Source of the DNA: CALVGQ01 sp031551965
Lineage (GTDB): Bacteria; Bacillota_I; Bacilli_A; Erysipelotrichales; Erysipelotrichaceae
DNA length: 64,000 nt
Assembly: GCA_031551965.1 (NCBI GenBank)
Contig: JAVBMW010000025.1
Coordinates: 77,012 to 141,011 of the forward strand
Reading direction: 5' to 3'
A program made the position numbers and the translations under genes. This document shows positions 1 through 9,201 of this stretch, piece after piece. How positions within the stretch are numbered: the first letter of the stretch is position 1; every line of letters starts with the position of its first letter. A model generated the notes under the pieces. That model worked only from the letters and a program-made list of their open reading frames with translations, searched no databases and was not told where the DNA came from.

Positions 1-1
1 A

Positions 2-634
2 AAGTCAGTCAATATAAAAGCACTTGTAGAAAAGTTGAAGTCAGAAGGGCGTGACTCTGAGATTGAAACAGAAATTCAAAAGCTTAAAGATGAACATTAT
101 GATAAGGCACTTGCGTATACAGAAGGAACATTGTTCGAAGACTATATGCATGATATCGAAATCGTTCAAAAGTATGCTGATTTGAACCGCAAAGCTATGG
201 TCGATGTCATTGTAAAAGAAATGAAATGGAAAGTTGAGGAACAATTCACAACGATCCATAACTATATTGAAGTTAATACAATGATTTTACGCAAAGGAGC
301 GATCTCTGCTAAAGCAGGAGAAAAAGTACTCATTCCAATGAATATGCGAGATGGAAGCTTAATCTGTATCGGAAAAGGGAATGAAGACTGGAACTACTCA
401 GCACCTCACGGAGCTGGTCGATTAATGAGTCGTTCAAAAGCGAAACAGTCGATTACTTTGACTGAATTTGAAAAAACAATGGAAGGAATCTTTTCCACAA
501 CAATTAACCGCAGTACAATAGATGAAGCACCATTTGCCTACAAACCAATGGAAGAAATCATGAAGAACGTACAAGAAACTGTAGAAATCATCGAAAACAT
601 CAAACCAATCTACAATTTTAAAGCGGCAGAATAA
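2..634 (+). CDS. rtcB: RNA-splicing ligase RtcB family protein (3' part only)
   Basis: The reading frame is open from the window edge, so the 5' end lies outside. A TTG at 35 is internal and is not a credible start. The remaining ~210 residues carry the C-terminal RtcB signature: an HNYIE segment, RKGAISAKAGEKVLIPMNM, SLICIGKG and APHGAGRLMSRSKA. The His of HGAGR is the residue that RtcB enzymes guanylylate. RtcB joins 2',3'-cyclic phosphate and 5'-OH RNA ends using GTP and Mn2+, in RNA repair. The gene ends at a hairpin terminator shared with the convergent gene. Family assignment is firm; the RNA substrate is unknown. Confidence 0.9.
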   Translation, partial: KSVNIKALVEKLKSEGRDSEIETEIQKLKDEHYDKALAYTEGTLFEDYMHDIEIVQKYADLNRKAMVDVIVKEMKWKVEEQFTTIHNYIEVNTMILRKGAISAKAGEKVLIPMNMRDGSLICIGKGNEDWNYSAPHGAGRLMSRSKAKQSITLTEFEKTMEGIFSTTINRSTIDEAPFAYKPMEEIMKNVQETVEIIENIKPIYNFKAAE

Positions 635-639
635 TCAAA

Positions 640-663
640 AAAACCGAAGGTGTCTTCGGTTTT
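640..663. terminator. Bidirectional terminator between rtcB and the S66 peptidase
   Basis: A 10-bp perfect stem (640-649 with 654-663, sequence AAAACCGAAG) closes a 4-nt loop. A-rich and T-rich flanks on both sides make it usable from both converging genes. Confidence 0.85.
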
Positions 664-1999
664 ACTTTGTGTTGACCCAATATTTAGCTCCGTCATTAGT
701 TCGAGATAAATGCTGGTAATTAATTAAATCTCTTCTTAAAGAGGCTGCATCATTAAATGTATGCCAAGCATCAATAACTTCATTCACTTCTTTTTCAGTA
801 TATTTTTTTCCTTTTTCAAATTTAGAGGCAAGATATTCATAGGCTAAGACTTGAAGTTTTTGCTTACCAGGTAAATGAATTAAACGATCGTCATCATCAA
901 CGTGAGTTACCAATTCTTCATAATCGATAGTGCTGACCATTTTCTCTAACAATGTAATCTTTTTTTCATCAAAATCAATTTGAACTTTACAGCCATAAGG
1001 AATGATACAACGAGGAGTTGCATGAGAAAAGTTAACGTTGTATAAAATCGGAACATCAACATCACTTAAGCAGTCAATCAATATTTGTTTATATTCATCA
1101 TAATAAACTTCATCCGTAGGCTTACCGACAATCACAGCACGAACTGTTTCAAACACTTTCATTTCTTTGAATAAAAGAATTGCCTTTTTATATGTTTCTG
1201 GTGGCATTTTATCATCAGAGGTCTCAAAGAAGAAGACTGCATTTTTTAGTTCTTGAAGACTTGGGAAAAGCTTATATTTTGTACATATTTCAACTTGATC
1301 TGGTTGTTTATCATCTACAAACATACAATAAAGACTCTCAATGCAACCGCCTAAAAATTGACCTTGGATTTTACCAGACCCTTGAAGAACCTCATAACCA
1401 CGGAGTTCTTCTTTTTTTATTCTAGGAACTCCCAATTGATCCTCAGTGTAGCTATCACGTTCCATGTACCAAACTGGACTTGATTCGATTTGTTTTAGAT
1501 TGGGCTTAAATAATTGTTCAAACCACATTTTAGTATAAGGTAACATATCTTCTTCAAATTCTGCGATATCGGCTGTAAAGACAGGACCATAATAGGTTTT
1601 AAGTCCAAGCTTATATAAAGTTAAATGGTTGACAGTAGTATCTGAAAACCCAATAAATATTTTGGGATTATTTTGAACGATCTCCTTAAATTCTGGATCA
1701 TCTAATAAGTAGGGTACTGTCAAATAAGTATCTTCTCCACCTATTGAACAGATAATACCTTTGATAGAAGGATCTTTAAATGCTTCCTTTAGATCAACCG
1801 CTCTTAGCTCAGGATGATCTTTAACGAAATCGATTCCTTTCAATGAATTAGGCATAAAGATAGGTTCTAAACCAAGTTCTGCCATTCTACGAATACCTAA
1901 ATCAAGTTCGAACTTAATAAAGGGTTCACCAAGTAGCCCACTTGATAAACTTACAATGGCAACTTTATCACCTTTTTTTAATGCTTTTGGTTTTAACAT
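662..1999 (-). CDS. S66-family LD-carboxypeptidase / MccF-like serine peptidase
   Basis: The N-terminal domain begins LKPKALKKGDKVAIVSLSSG. The nucleophile elbow is GFSDTT, with Ser119 as predicted nucleophile. A later FFETSDD (Glu) and NFSHATPRC (His) complete the Ser-Glu-His triad of S66 enzymes. The family includes cytoplasmic LD-carboxypeptidases that trim peptidoglycan tetrapeptides and MccF-type enzymes that hydrolyse microcin C-like nucleotide antibiotics. The ATG at 1999 is chosen over an upstream in-frame start because GAGGTG lies 7 nt before it. At 445 aa it is longer than typical LdcA (~300 aa), with a C-terminal extension, which favours the MccF-like branch. It follows the MerR gene but a terminator separates them. 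Confidence 0.85.
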   Translation of the reverse strand: MLKPKALKKGDKVAIVSLSSGLLGEPFIKFELDLGIRRMAELGLEPIFMPNSLKGIDFVKDHPELRAVDLKEAFKDPSIKGIICSIGGEDTYLTVPYLLDDPEFKEIVQNNPKIFIGFSDTTVNHLTLYKLGLKTYYGPVFTADIAEFEEDMLPYTKMWFEQLFKPNLKQIESSPVWYMERDSYTEDQLGVPRIKKEELRGYEVLQGSGKIQGQFLGGCIESLYCMFVDDKQPDQVEICTKYKLFPSLQELKNAVFFFETSDDKMPPETYKKAILLFKEMKVFETVRAVIVGKPTDEVYYDEYKQILIDCLSDVDVPILYNVNFSHATPRCIIPYGCKVQIDFDEKKITLLEKMVSTIDYEELVTHVDDDDRLIHLPGKQKLQVLAYEYLASKFEKGKKYTEKEVNEVIDAWHTFNDAASLRRDLINYQHLSRTNDGAKYWVNTK

Positions 2000-2030
2000 A
2001 AACGACACCTCACTTGTATCATTATAACTC

Positions 2031-2056
2031 AAAAAGAAGAGAGCTCATAGCTCTCT
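2031..2056 (-). terminator. Terminator of the MerR-family gene
   Basis: An 8-bp stem AGAGAGCT/AGCTCTCT (2038-2045 and 2049-2056) with a 3-nt loop is followed on the minus strand by a T-rich run. It lies directly after the MerR stop codon and may be leaky towards the S66 gene. Confidence 0.7.
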
Positions 2057-2869
2057 CTAAACTTTCTTAACAGGAATTTGAATTTCAGTAGTAGTGATTT
2101 CAGGATTGTAAGGAGCACATGGATCATTAATGGCACAACCTCTCATTAGTCCATCAAAAACATAGCCATTAAATTCCATCCAAGCAGCTAGTTTTTCTAT
2201 TGCCTGTGATGTCAGTTCATAAGACCCTGTAAAACGAATCGTTGCAGCAAGTGGTATAGCGTCATATGTTTTGTATACGAATCCATCTTTGTCTTCCTTC
2301 ATTACATCAACGGGTACGGCAATTTCAACGTCAACATCATTTTCTTTATAATCTGGATCGTGATAAATGGAATATCCTCCAACTAAACATTCAACAGCTT
2401 CTTTCTCAATAAAATCTTTCATTCTAAACCATAAATCAAACTCTTGATCATAACTAGCGATATGATCTCTTAATGATAATACATTTACTGCTGGTAGTGA
2501 TTTTAAAACAGCTTCTTCAATCATAGATTTTTCCTCCGTCATCGTCTTGCGATATTTTTTCAATCGATGAAGTTTGGCATTTTCTGAATCGATAGTCTGT
2601 TCAACCAGAGCTTGTTGAGTAGCGATCATTTCCTGAATGATGTGCTCATCTGTGCGATATTCAATCATCATCTCAATCTGTTCAACTAAAAAGCCCATAT
2701 CTCGATATTTAACGATCTTGTTTACTAAGTTGATCTGTGATGCACTATAAAAGCGATATCCTGTATCAGGATCGATTTTCTTAGGTTTTATCAATCCATT
2801 CTTTTCATAATATCTCAGCATTCTTGGGGTAACTTTAACAAGTTGTGAAAACTCACCTATTCGAAACAT
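2057..2869 (-). CDS. MerR-family transcriptional regulator with GyrI-like effector domain
   Basis: Residues 1-70 are a MerR winged HTH (FRIGEFSQLVKVTPRMLRYY, then GLIKPKKIDPDTGYRFY). A coiled-coil linker covers about 75-115. The C-terminal ~150 residues resemble the GyrI-like/effector-binding fold of BmrR-type regulators, which bind small hydrophobic or cationic molecules. At 270 aa it is normal for BmrR-like proteins. The start has GGAGG 7 nt upstream. Its promoter has the 19-bp spacer that MerR proteins unwind, so autoregulation is likely. The ligand is unknown; the S66 peptidase next door may be a target. Confidence 0.88.
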   Translation of the reverse strand: MFRIGEFSQLVKVTPRMLRYYEKNGLIKPKKIDPDTGYRFYSASQINLVNKIVKYRDMGFLVEQIEMMIEYRTDEHIIQEMIATQQALVEQTIDSENAKLHRLKKYRKTMTEEKSMIEEAVLKSLPAVNVLSLRDHIASYDQEFDLWFRMKDFIEKEAVECLVGGYSIYHDPDYKENDVDVEIAVPVDVMKEDKDGFVYKTYDAIPLAATIRFTGSYELTSQAIEKLAAWMEFNGYVFDGLMRGCAINDPCAPYNPEITTTEIQIPVKKV

Positions 2870-2909
2870 ATTTGCCTCCTTCTTGAGTTGTAATCCGGCT
2901 TACAAACAT

Positions 2910-2940
2910 AATATAAACGTTGACACAATGACAGAGTCAA
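2910..2940 (-). promoter_or_regulatory. MerR-type promoter with 19-bp spacer
   Basis: On the minus strand TTGACT (2940-2935) and TATATT (2915-2910) are separated by exactly 19 bp, longer than the usual 17 and typical of MerR-activated promoters. The -35 is one arm of an inverted repeat TTGAC-N11-GTCAA that runs into the spacer. Confidence 0.65.
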
Positions 2941-2947
2941 TAGAAAT

Positions 2948-3808
2948 TTAAAAAAGTAATAAAATTAAATTTCCAATCAAGCAAGTAACGGCAAAAGAAG
3001 CAATAGAACCATAAGTTACAAAGTAGAAAATATTATAGAAATCATTTAAGTTCTTTTTTTCAATTAAATATAATGAGCCTATACAAAGCGGAAAGCCTAT
3101 CAACCAAATAATCAACTTAGGAATAACAACAGGAACATAAAATACAGTTAAGAGTCTAAATATAATAAGAATAGGAAAAATAATTTTTGACATTCGCATT
3201 CGCATGAAGAAATTCTCTTTAGTGATTTGTTGAATTGGAAGGTTCTGTTCAAGCCGTTTTTTCTTATCAAAATATATTAGTGTTTTTTCTATAAAAACGA
3301 AAATAAAAAGTAAGCTGGCAAAAATCATAAATACAGAATAGCTACCATAACGAGAATCAGAAGTTTCAAAAATGAAATAATATATGAAATAGATATAACA
3401 TAATATTAAGATCGGTGTTAACCACTTGTTTTGCTTATTTAGAACTGATTCAATAACTTCAATCTTCTCTTCAATAGGCATTGTAGGAATGACCTTGTCT
3501 TTACTAGAACTTGTAAAGATTAGAAAAATATTTTGAGCACAAACAAAATTCCAACCAGCTGATTCACAATACTCAATATATTCCCACGCTTCTTTACTAG
3601 GATAACCATTTAAGAAAAATGCTTGTTTTTTAGTTATATCGATTGAGTAAAAACACTCTTTTGGTTCTCCCTTTTCAAATGTAAGAAAATAATAATGACT
3701 CATGGATTTTAAGAACCATCCTTTTGAAGCCATTTCATGTAAAAAGTCTTCAGCATGATTTAAATCAATTGAATTAAAAGGAAAATATACTTTCTTTAAT
3801 TTACTCAT
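2948..3808 (-). CDS. DUF2812 membrane protein (last gene of the array)
   Basis: It has a ~110-residue cytoplasmic N-terminal DUF2812 domain with the array-wide pattern (MASKGWFLKSM, then EP..CFYSIDI, then YIEYCESAGWNFV) followed by about four membrane helices in two pairs. DUF2812 proteins have no established biochemical function; they are commonly encoded beside PadR regulators. The start overlaps the CPBP protease stop by 4 nt (ATGA), so translation is coupled. At 286 aa it matches its paralogues. Confidence 0.8.
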   Translation of the reverse strand: MSKLKKVYFPFNSIDLNHAEDFLHEMASKGWFLKSMSHYYFLTFEKGEPKECFYSIDITKKQAFFLNGYPSKEAWEYIEYCESAGWNFVCAQNIFLIFTSSSKDKVIPTMPIEEKIEVIESVLNKQNKWLTPILILCYIYFIYYFIFETSDSRYGSYSVFMIFASLLFIFVFIEKTLIYFDKKKRLEQNLPIQQITKENFFMRMRMSKIIFPILIIFRLLTVFYVPVVIPKLIIWLIGFPLCIGSLYLIEKKNLNDFYNIFYFVTYGSIASFAVTCLIGNLILLLF

Positions 3809-4584
3809 ATTGACTCCACTTGTGATGATTTAAGCCAAACCTCTTTGAATGTCTGAATGATCTCTTTTCTTTTCACTACTATAACAATAAATGAAACAAT
3901 AGAAATAATAATTGCATAAATATCATAAAAGTTTCCATCAAAATAAGCGCCTAAAGTACTTGTGATGTTAAAAAGAATATGAACAGCTAAGCAAGTATAT
4001 AAATCTTTATTTTTGATTCGATAGGTACAAAGAAGCAGTGACATAATAACTGTGCTGACACTTGCGACCCAATTAAAATGTAATATACCAAATATTAGTG
4101 AAATTATTATGATTGATACTTTGGGTCCATAAACAGAAAGTCGATCTAATAACAATCCCCTGAAGAAAAACTCTTCAAAAAAGGGACCAATCAATCCAAT
4201 GATTATTATATCTATAAATAAAGAGCCAACATTAGTTGCAGGGGTAACATTTGATTCTACAGTAACAAACAGAGATAAAAGAATCGAAGAAACAAGAACC
4301 ATAAAAGTATCAAACCCAAGAATTCCAATAACTTGAATGGTTCTATCCTTTATATCAATATCATGATTTAGTTTCATGAAACTAAGTGAAAGTTTGTTTC
4401 GTTTGATCCAAATAAATGCTGGAACACAGAAACTAAGAAAAGTGATTAAGGTAATGAAAGTGTATCTATTGTTCGCAAGAGTGCTAGCGAAAGAAGCAGT
4501 ACTCATTACAAGAACTATTAAAAAGAATAACCACGCGACAAAATAAATAAACCCTGCTTTAACAAACTGTAGTATTGACTTCAT
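3805..4584 (-). CDS. CPBP-family intramembrane metalloprotease
   Basis: A 259-aa polytopic membrane protein with the CPBP (Abi/Rce1-type) motifs: EEFFFRG, which is the catalytic EExxxR, and further on FGILHFNWV, which is the metal-binding HxxxN. Bacterial members are proposed membrane proteases, some protecting against self-made bacteriocins. It sits inside the DUF2812 array, with AGGAGG before its start and a 4-nt overlap with the next gene, so it is part of the PadR-controlled operon. It may process or act with the DUF2812 proteins, but that is inference. Confidence 0.87.
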   Translation of the reverse strand: MKSILQFVKAGFIYFVAWLFFLIVLVMSTASFASTLANNRYTFITLITFLSFCVPAFIWIKRNKLSLSFMKLNHDIDIKDRTIQVIGILGFDTFMVLVSSILLSLFVTVESNVTPATNVGSLFIDIIIIGLIGPFFEEFFFRGLLLDRLSVYGPKVSIIIISLIFGILHFNWVASVSTVIMSLLLCTYRIKNKDLYTCLAVHILFNITSTLGAYFDGNFYDIYAIIISIVSFIVIVVKRKEIIQTFKEVWLKSSQVESI

Positions 4585-4604
4585 ATCTAAAACCTCCTTA
4601 AGAT

Positions 4605-5444
4605 TTATCTAAACAATTGAAGAAAGTTACTTAGTAGATAAGTGGCAAATGTCGCAAGGAATGTTCCATTTACTAGAAAATAGTACCAACTATACAAATC
4701 TTTTAAATGCTTCCTTTCGCTTATATATAGTATCAATAATAGTATCGGTGTCAGATACCAATAGAAAACTAAATCATGAGCTATATTGAAAAAAGGCCTA
4801 AAAATATTAATAAGTATGAGAATTGAAGAATAACGCATCATTCTTTGTCTCATCAAATAATTCTCGCTTGATAAATATTGGATACTATTACCAGATTTAA
4901 TGTTCTGTTTTTGTATTAAATACCAAAAACCGTAATCTGCAAAAGTAAAGATGACCATTAAAAACAAAATAGAAAGAATAATGGTCCATTCTAGTTCTAA
5001 TGTAAGGCTGGTTTGTAAATAAAGATAAAACAATACAAATACAATAATCGCAAAAGGAATTATAATAAGAAGATTTTGTTTAAAGTAGGATTTAGTGATC
5101 AACTTTATCTTTTCTTCATTTGATATAGTAGGTATCGTTTTGTCATCAGGACTACTAAAGATAATCAATTTATTATAAAAATATCCAATATGATGCCATC
5201 CTACTGTTTCACAATAATCTATATACTCCATTGACTCATTTGGATAATCATAAAGAATATTATGTTTATCAAAAACATCAACTGAATAATAAAGCTTTTG
5301 TGGTTTATCTTTTTCAAAATAAAACACTTGTCGTTTGATCGACTTAAGTATCCAACCTTGACTTGCCATATCTTCTAAATAATTCTTCATAGCATCACAA
5401 TCAAGGATACTAAAGTACATTCTTTTCTTAAGCATAGTGTTCAT
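4605..5444 (-). CDS. DUF2812 membrane protein
   Basis: It shows the N-terminal DUF2812 domain (MASQGWILKSI, KPQKLYYSVDVF, YIDYCETVGWHHI) and then about four hydrophobic helices. The ATG at 5444 is preferred over a GTG three codons upstream because AGGGGTGA is then correctly spaced. At 279 aa it matches the others. It lies 20 bp before the CPBP gene and 16 bp after the preceding paralogue. Function unknown. Confidence 0.8.
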   Translation of the reverse strand: MNTMLKKRMYFSILDCDAMKNYLEDMASQGWILKSIKRQVFYFEKDKPQKLYYSVDVFDKHNILYDYPNESMEYIDYCETVGWHHIGYFYNKLIIFSSPDDKTIPTISNEEKIKLITKSYFKQNLLIIIPFAIIVFVLFYLYLQTSLTLELEWTIILSILFLMVIFTFADYGFWYLIQKQNIKSGNSIQYLSSENYLMRQRMMRYSSILILINIFRPFFNIAHDLVFYWYLTPILLLILYISERKHLKDLYSWYYFLVNGTFLATFATYLLSNFLQLFR

Positions 5445-5460
5445 ATTGATCACCCCTTAT

Positions 5461-6318
5461 CTAAAATAATAATTTTATGAAAAATTCTATAACTACAGAG
5501 AATATTAAAGAAAAAATAGAACTATACGCAAAGAAGTAGAAAAAATCATTAAACTTTTTTAAATGTTTAAATTGCGTAATGAATAATAAAAATAAACAAA
5601 GTGAAAATTTAAACCAAAATGTAGAGGAGTGAAAAAAATTTTCGTTAGTTGTAACGCTTAATAGACTACTATTAACATAAAGCATAGGGATAATTAATTT
5701 CATTAATGTTTGTTTCATTTGGAATGTATCATTTGAGGTATATTCAATGGATTGATTAGTTAAATAGTTTTTCTTTTGTTTCATATACCACAAGAAGTCT
5801 TCAGACATCATTAAAGGGAATATTAGCGATTCACAGGCTGTGAGTATTACAAAATTTAATGACAGACCATATTTTACATATCCATATATTGTCATGGACA
5901 TTAATAAAATATAAAGAATACCGAATTGTTTGTTTTGTTGTGAAATCAAATGTTTAAGCTGTTCAAGTTTCTCATCAGATAAGTAAGTAGGCGCTGGATT
6001 GTCGTTTTCATTATAGAAAAACATTAGTCCTTGATAACTACAAACATGGTTCCAACCATCAGTTTTATAGTATTCAATGTATTCAAGAACTTCATCAGAA
6101 TTGATTTCACTACCCATAAACGTTGATTTCTTAAAAATATCTATAGAATAATATAATTCTTGAGGCTCGCTTTTTACAAAGTGAAACAAAGAAAAACCAG
6201 TATTAATTGATTTTAAAATCCATCCTTTTAAAGCCATTTTTTGAAGGAACAATTCAACATTTTTTAACTCAGTTAACCTAAAAGGAAAAAACTTGTTGCA
6301 TGTTTGTCTGTTGATCAT
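5461..6318 (-). CDS. DUF2812 membrane protein
   Basis: A 285-aa protein with the DUF2812 signature (LFLQKMALKGWILKSI, EPQELYYSIDIFKK, YIEYYKTDGWNHV) and C-terminal transmembrane helices. GGAGGG precedes the start, and the start overlaps the upstream (frameshifted) paralogue by ATGA. Paralogy with its neighbours points to local tandem duplication. Function unknown. Confidence 0.8.
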   Translation of the reverse strand: MINRQTCNKFFPFRLTELKNVELFLQKMALKGWILKSINTGFSLFHFVKSEPQELYYSIDIFKKSTFMGSEINSDEVLEYIEYYKTDGWNHVCSYQGLMFFYNENDNPAPTYLSDEKLEQLKHLISQQNKQFGILYILLMSMTIYGYVKYGLSLNFVILTACESLIFPLMMSEDFLWYMKQKKNYLTNQSIEYTSNDTFQMKQTLMKLIIPMLYVNSSLLSVTTNENFFHSSTFWFKFSLCLFLLFITQFKHLKKFNDFFYFFAYSSIFSLIFSVVIEFFIKLLF

Positions 6319-7137
6319 AATATCCCTCCTATTGCCAAAAAGACATTAAGCAAATGATTGAATAAAAAAGAAAAGATAATAGTGATAGATAATACATAGT
6401 GAATAGAATGAATATTTTTAAGCTTCTTTCTAAAAATTAATAAACAAAAAATAAGAATTAATGGAAAAATAAATAATAGATAGTTGTTTATTGTTTTAGT
6501 TAATGGGAATGGAGTTAAAGTAATTATTAACATAATTAAGATTAAGGTTAATGAGATTTTATTAAAGAGTTGCTTCAATTTGAAACTCTCTAATGGGATT
6601 GAAGAAATTTTGTGTCCTTTAGATATGGATTTTTTTTGTTCAAAATACCAAATAAGAAAATCGAATTCTTTCAAAAAAACTGCCGAAAATAAAGCAAGAT
6701 AAAATAAATACAAATCATTAGAACCTCGAAATAAAAAGGTAATAGCCCAAATAATAGATAAAATAAATATACCAGATGAGGCTTTGGTGATTTTAAATAG
6801 TTTATCTTCATAATCAGTGCTTATTGGTATTGCATTTGGATCTAAAGAATAAAAGAAATAAACATGGTTAGAGTTGTTTCCAATATAATTGTAACCAGCT
6901 TCTTTACAATAATCTGTATACTCATCAACTGACCCAAACAAATTATCTACAAATGAAAATTTTAAATATTCTACAGAATAAAATATTTTTTGAGGTTCTA
7001 TTTTTTCAAAGGTAAAAAGAAGTAGTAGAAATTTTACTCAATTTCCAACCCATAAGAGCATATTCTTCTAGAAGGTCTTTGACTGCGTCACATTCAAATG
7101 GATTGAAAGATATATATTTTTTCATTTGATTATTCAT
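6315..7137 (-). pseudogene. DUF2812 gene broken by a single-base frameshift
   Basis: Translation from the ATG at 7137 (well-spaced AGGTG) gives a normal DUF2812 start (FNPFECDAVKDLLEEYALMG, then WKLSKISTTSF) and then stops at TGA. Removing one T from the coding-strand T5 run at 7014-7018 restores FTFEKIEPQKIFYSV, which matches the paralogues, and joins the frame that runs to 6315. The downstream frame alone would start inside the domain (MFGSVDEYTDYCKEAG). The gene is therefore either inactivated, phase variable at this short run, or affected by a sequencing error. Otherwise its length and helices match the family. Confidence 0.8.
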
Positions 7138-7146
7138 AACGATCAC

Positions 7147-8031
7147 CTAATCAACCATAAATAGTTGAATCAATATAATATAAATAATGAAGGTGATGAA
7201 AAAAGTGAAAATATAATAAAGTACATGGTTATCATGATCGGGATTTTTAATTTCAAATGGTACCATCAACAATCCCCATATGACCATAAATGTGCTACCA
7301 CCTAATGGTGAGAAAAGTTTAAATGAATCATGAAGTAAAAATTGAGAGATAGCAGATGCAAAAGCTGCAAGACCTACAAAGCATATTACAAGCAAATCAA
7401 AGCTTATTTGTTTCTTTAGATTTGGCAAAGAGATGCATTGGATCGGAAGTCGTTGTTTCAAATTTTTCTTTTGTTTAAAATACCACAAGTAATAATTTAG
7501 TGCTTTTGGAATAGCTAATAAAAATAACAAGCTAAAAATTACAGATAGAAGGATATATCCATTCACTGAAGTAGGTACAAAATTAAACCAACTTCTTAAC
7601 GTGGCTATTATAAAGAATAAGATAAACAATTGTTGATTGCGTGAAGCACGATTAATATTGCGAAATTTTGCTTCTTGATCGGTAGTGATAGGCATCATGT
7701 TTTCATTGGTAGATACAAAATAGCTTATATATTTGTTTGTACATATATGTTCCCATCCTGCATCTTTACAAAAATCAATATAGTCGACTGCATCACTTGA
7801 AGGAGAAGTATTAAAAAGAGATTTATCTTTAAAAACATCGACAGCGTATGATAATTTTGCAGGTTCGATTTTGTCGAAATAGTAAGTATATCGAAAAACT
7901 TTTTTTAATTTCCAACCTTGAAGTGCCATCGCTTCGAGGTGTTCTTTTATGGCATCACATTGTTGAGGATGCGTTAAAAAAATAGAATCAAACACACTAG
8001 GATAAGTTTTAACTTTTTTAGACTTATTCAT
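7147..8031 (-). CDS. DUF2812 membrane protein
   Basis: A 294-aa member with the domain pattern HLEAMALQGWKLKKVF, EPAKLSYAVDVF and YIDFCKDAGWEHI, then four predicted membrane helices. AAGGGGGG precedes the start. It lies 9 bp upstream of the frameshifted copy and 12 bp downstream of the next paralogue, within one operon. Function unknown. Confidence 0.8.
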   Translation of the reverse strand: MNKSKKVKTYPSVFDSIFLTHPQQCDAIKEHLEAMALQGWKLKKVFRYTYYFDKIEPAKLSYAVDVFKDKSLFNTSPSSDAVDYIDFCKDAGWEHICTNKYISYFVSTNENMMPITTDQEAKFRNINRASRNQQLFILFFIIATLRSWFNFVPTSVNGYILLSVIFSLLFLLAIPKALNYYLWYFKQKKNLKQRLPIQCISLPNLKKQISFDLLVICFVGLAAFASAISQFLLHDSFKLFSPLGGSTFMVIWGLLMVPFEIKNPDHDNHVLYYIFTFFITFIIYIILIQLFMVD

Positions 8032-8043
8032 TTTAGACCCCCC

Positions 8044-8871
8044 TTAATAGAGCATAGTGATAATGACTGCATAAAGTACAACACCTATAAAGAAACAAAT
8101 ATATGTGTAGAAAACTCGGGAACTACGAGAAAGATTTAATTTGTTGATAATGAATTTTGATATAAACCAAATTCCTATAAGACATACTGAGGTAATCGCA
8201 AATGGCTCTTTATCAATAAAAACAAGTGGCAAATATATGAATAAAACCAAAATAGTGAACACAGCGATTGAGAACCAATAACATAGTTGTTTGATTTTAA
8301 GTTTTTGATAAGTTCCGAATTGTATCGTAAGACCCATTTCAATTCTTTTCTTTTGTTTCATTTTCAAAATTGTTAAACTTGAAAGGAAAAGAATACAAGT
8401 TAAAACAATAAAAATTAATATGTTTTTGATTAGACCAGGTGCAAAAGTTAAAGCTAAAAGTCCATTTAATAAAGTTGTTATGAATGGAGCTTGTAATCTT
8501 TCATATGCTGAACAAATCAGCTCAAATTTTTCTGCATCACTTGTGCTTACTGGAGGGATATCAAAAGAATCAGAAACAAAATAGTTCATGAAACGATTAG
8601 TACAAATATGGATCCAACCTGCTTCCTTACAATATTCGATATAATCTAAGGTTTCCTTTGTAGGGTTTGTATCTAAGAAAGAAATGGAAGGAAAGACATC
8701 AACTGAGTAATTGAGTTTTTTTGGCTCTATTTTTTCGAAATAAAATGTAAAACGATAAACACTTCTAAGTTTCCATCCCTTAAGTGCCATATCTTCTAAA
8801 AATTCTTTGATCGCATCACAATCATTAGGCAAAGTAATTAATTTTCGGGTTGTTGTATTATTTGTGTTCAT
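8044..8871 (-). CDS. DUF2812 membrane protein (first of the array)
   Basis: The ATG at 8871 is chosen because GGAGG lies 6 nt upstream; a longer frame begins inside padR. The start overlaps the padR stop by 14 nt, so the two are translationally coupled. DUF2812 pattern: FLEDMALKGWKLRSVY, EPKKLNYSVDVF, YIEYCKEAGWIHI, followed by about four membrane helices. A PadR regulator followed directly by DUF2812 is a recurring arrangement and suggests the regulator and membrane protein act together. Confidence 0.82.
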   Translation of the reverse strand: MNTNNTTTRKLITLPNDCDAIKEFLEDMALKGWKLRSVYRFTFYFEKIEPKKLNYSVDVFPSISFLDTNPTKETLDYIEYCKEAGWIHICTNRFMNYFVSDSFDIPPVSTSDAEKFELICSAYERLQAPFITTLLNGLLALTFAPGLIKNILIFIVLTCILFLSSLTILKMKQKKRIEMGLTIQFGTYQKLKIKQLCYWFSIAVFTILVLFIYLPLVFIDKEPFAITSVCLIGIWFISKFIINKLNLSRSSRVFYTYICFFIGVVLYAVIITMLY

Positions 8872-9184
8872 ACTTGCCCTCCAATAAATCTTTTCCATCA
8901 AGATATAGAGTTCTTAGTCGCTTATGCTCTTCAATTAAAAGTTCTTCACCATAATTTGTGATAATGTACCATCGTTTACGTCCATCTTTTTTTGTTTGTT
9001 TAATAACACCGTTGCTTACAAATTTATCAAGCATGGCATAAACAGTACCAGGGCCAACGATTACTCGATCATTTGAAATCCTTGCAACTTCATTCATAAT
9101 GTCAGTTCCACATTTTTCTTGTGTCAATGTTAAAAGAACATAGTACATTGGCTCTGATAATGTTTGAAATTGTTCTCTAGGCAA
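8858..9184 (-). CDS. PadR-family transcriptional repressor
   Basis: A 108-aa winged-HTH protein: EPMYYVLLTLTQEKCGTDIM at the N-terminus, then GPGTVYAMLDKFVSNGVI (recognition helix region) and KDGRKRWYIITNYG (wing). This is the short PadR-s1 type with a C-terminal dimerisation helix. It is the promoter-proximal gene of the DUF2812 operon. Two copies of a 17-bp palindrome upstream, one exactly between -35 and -10, make autorepression of the whole operon likely. Confidence 0.9.
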   Translation of the reverse strand: MPREQFQTLSEPMYYVLLTLTQEKCGTDIMNEVARISNDRVIVGPGTVYAMLDKFVSNGVIKQTKKDGRKRWYIITNYGEELLIEEHKRLRTLYLDGKDLLEGKYEHK

Positions 9185-9201
9185 GTTGAGTCACCTCTCT
9201 T

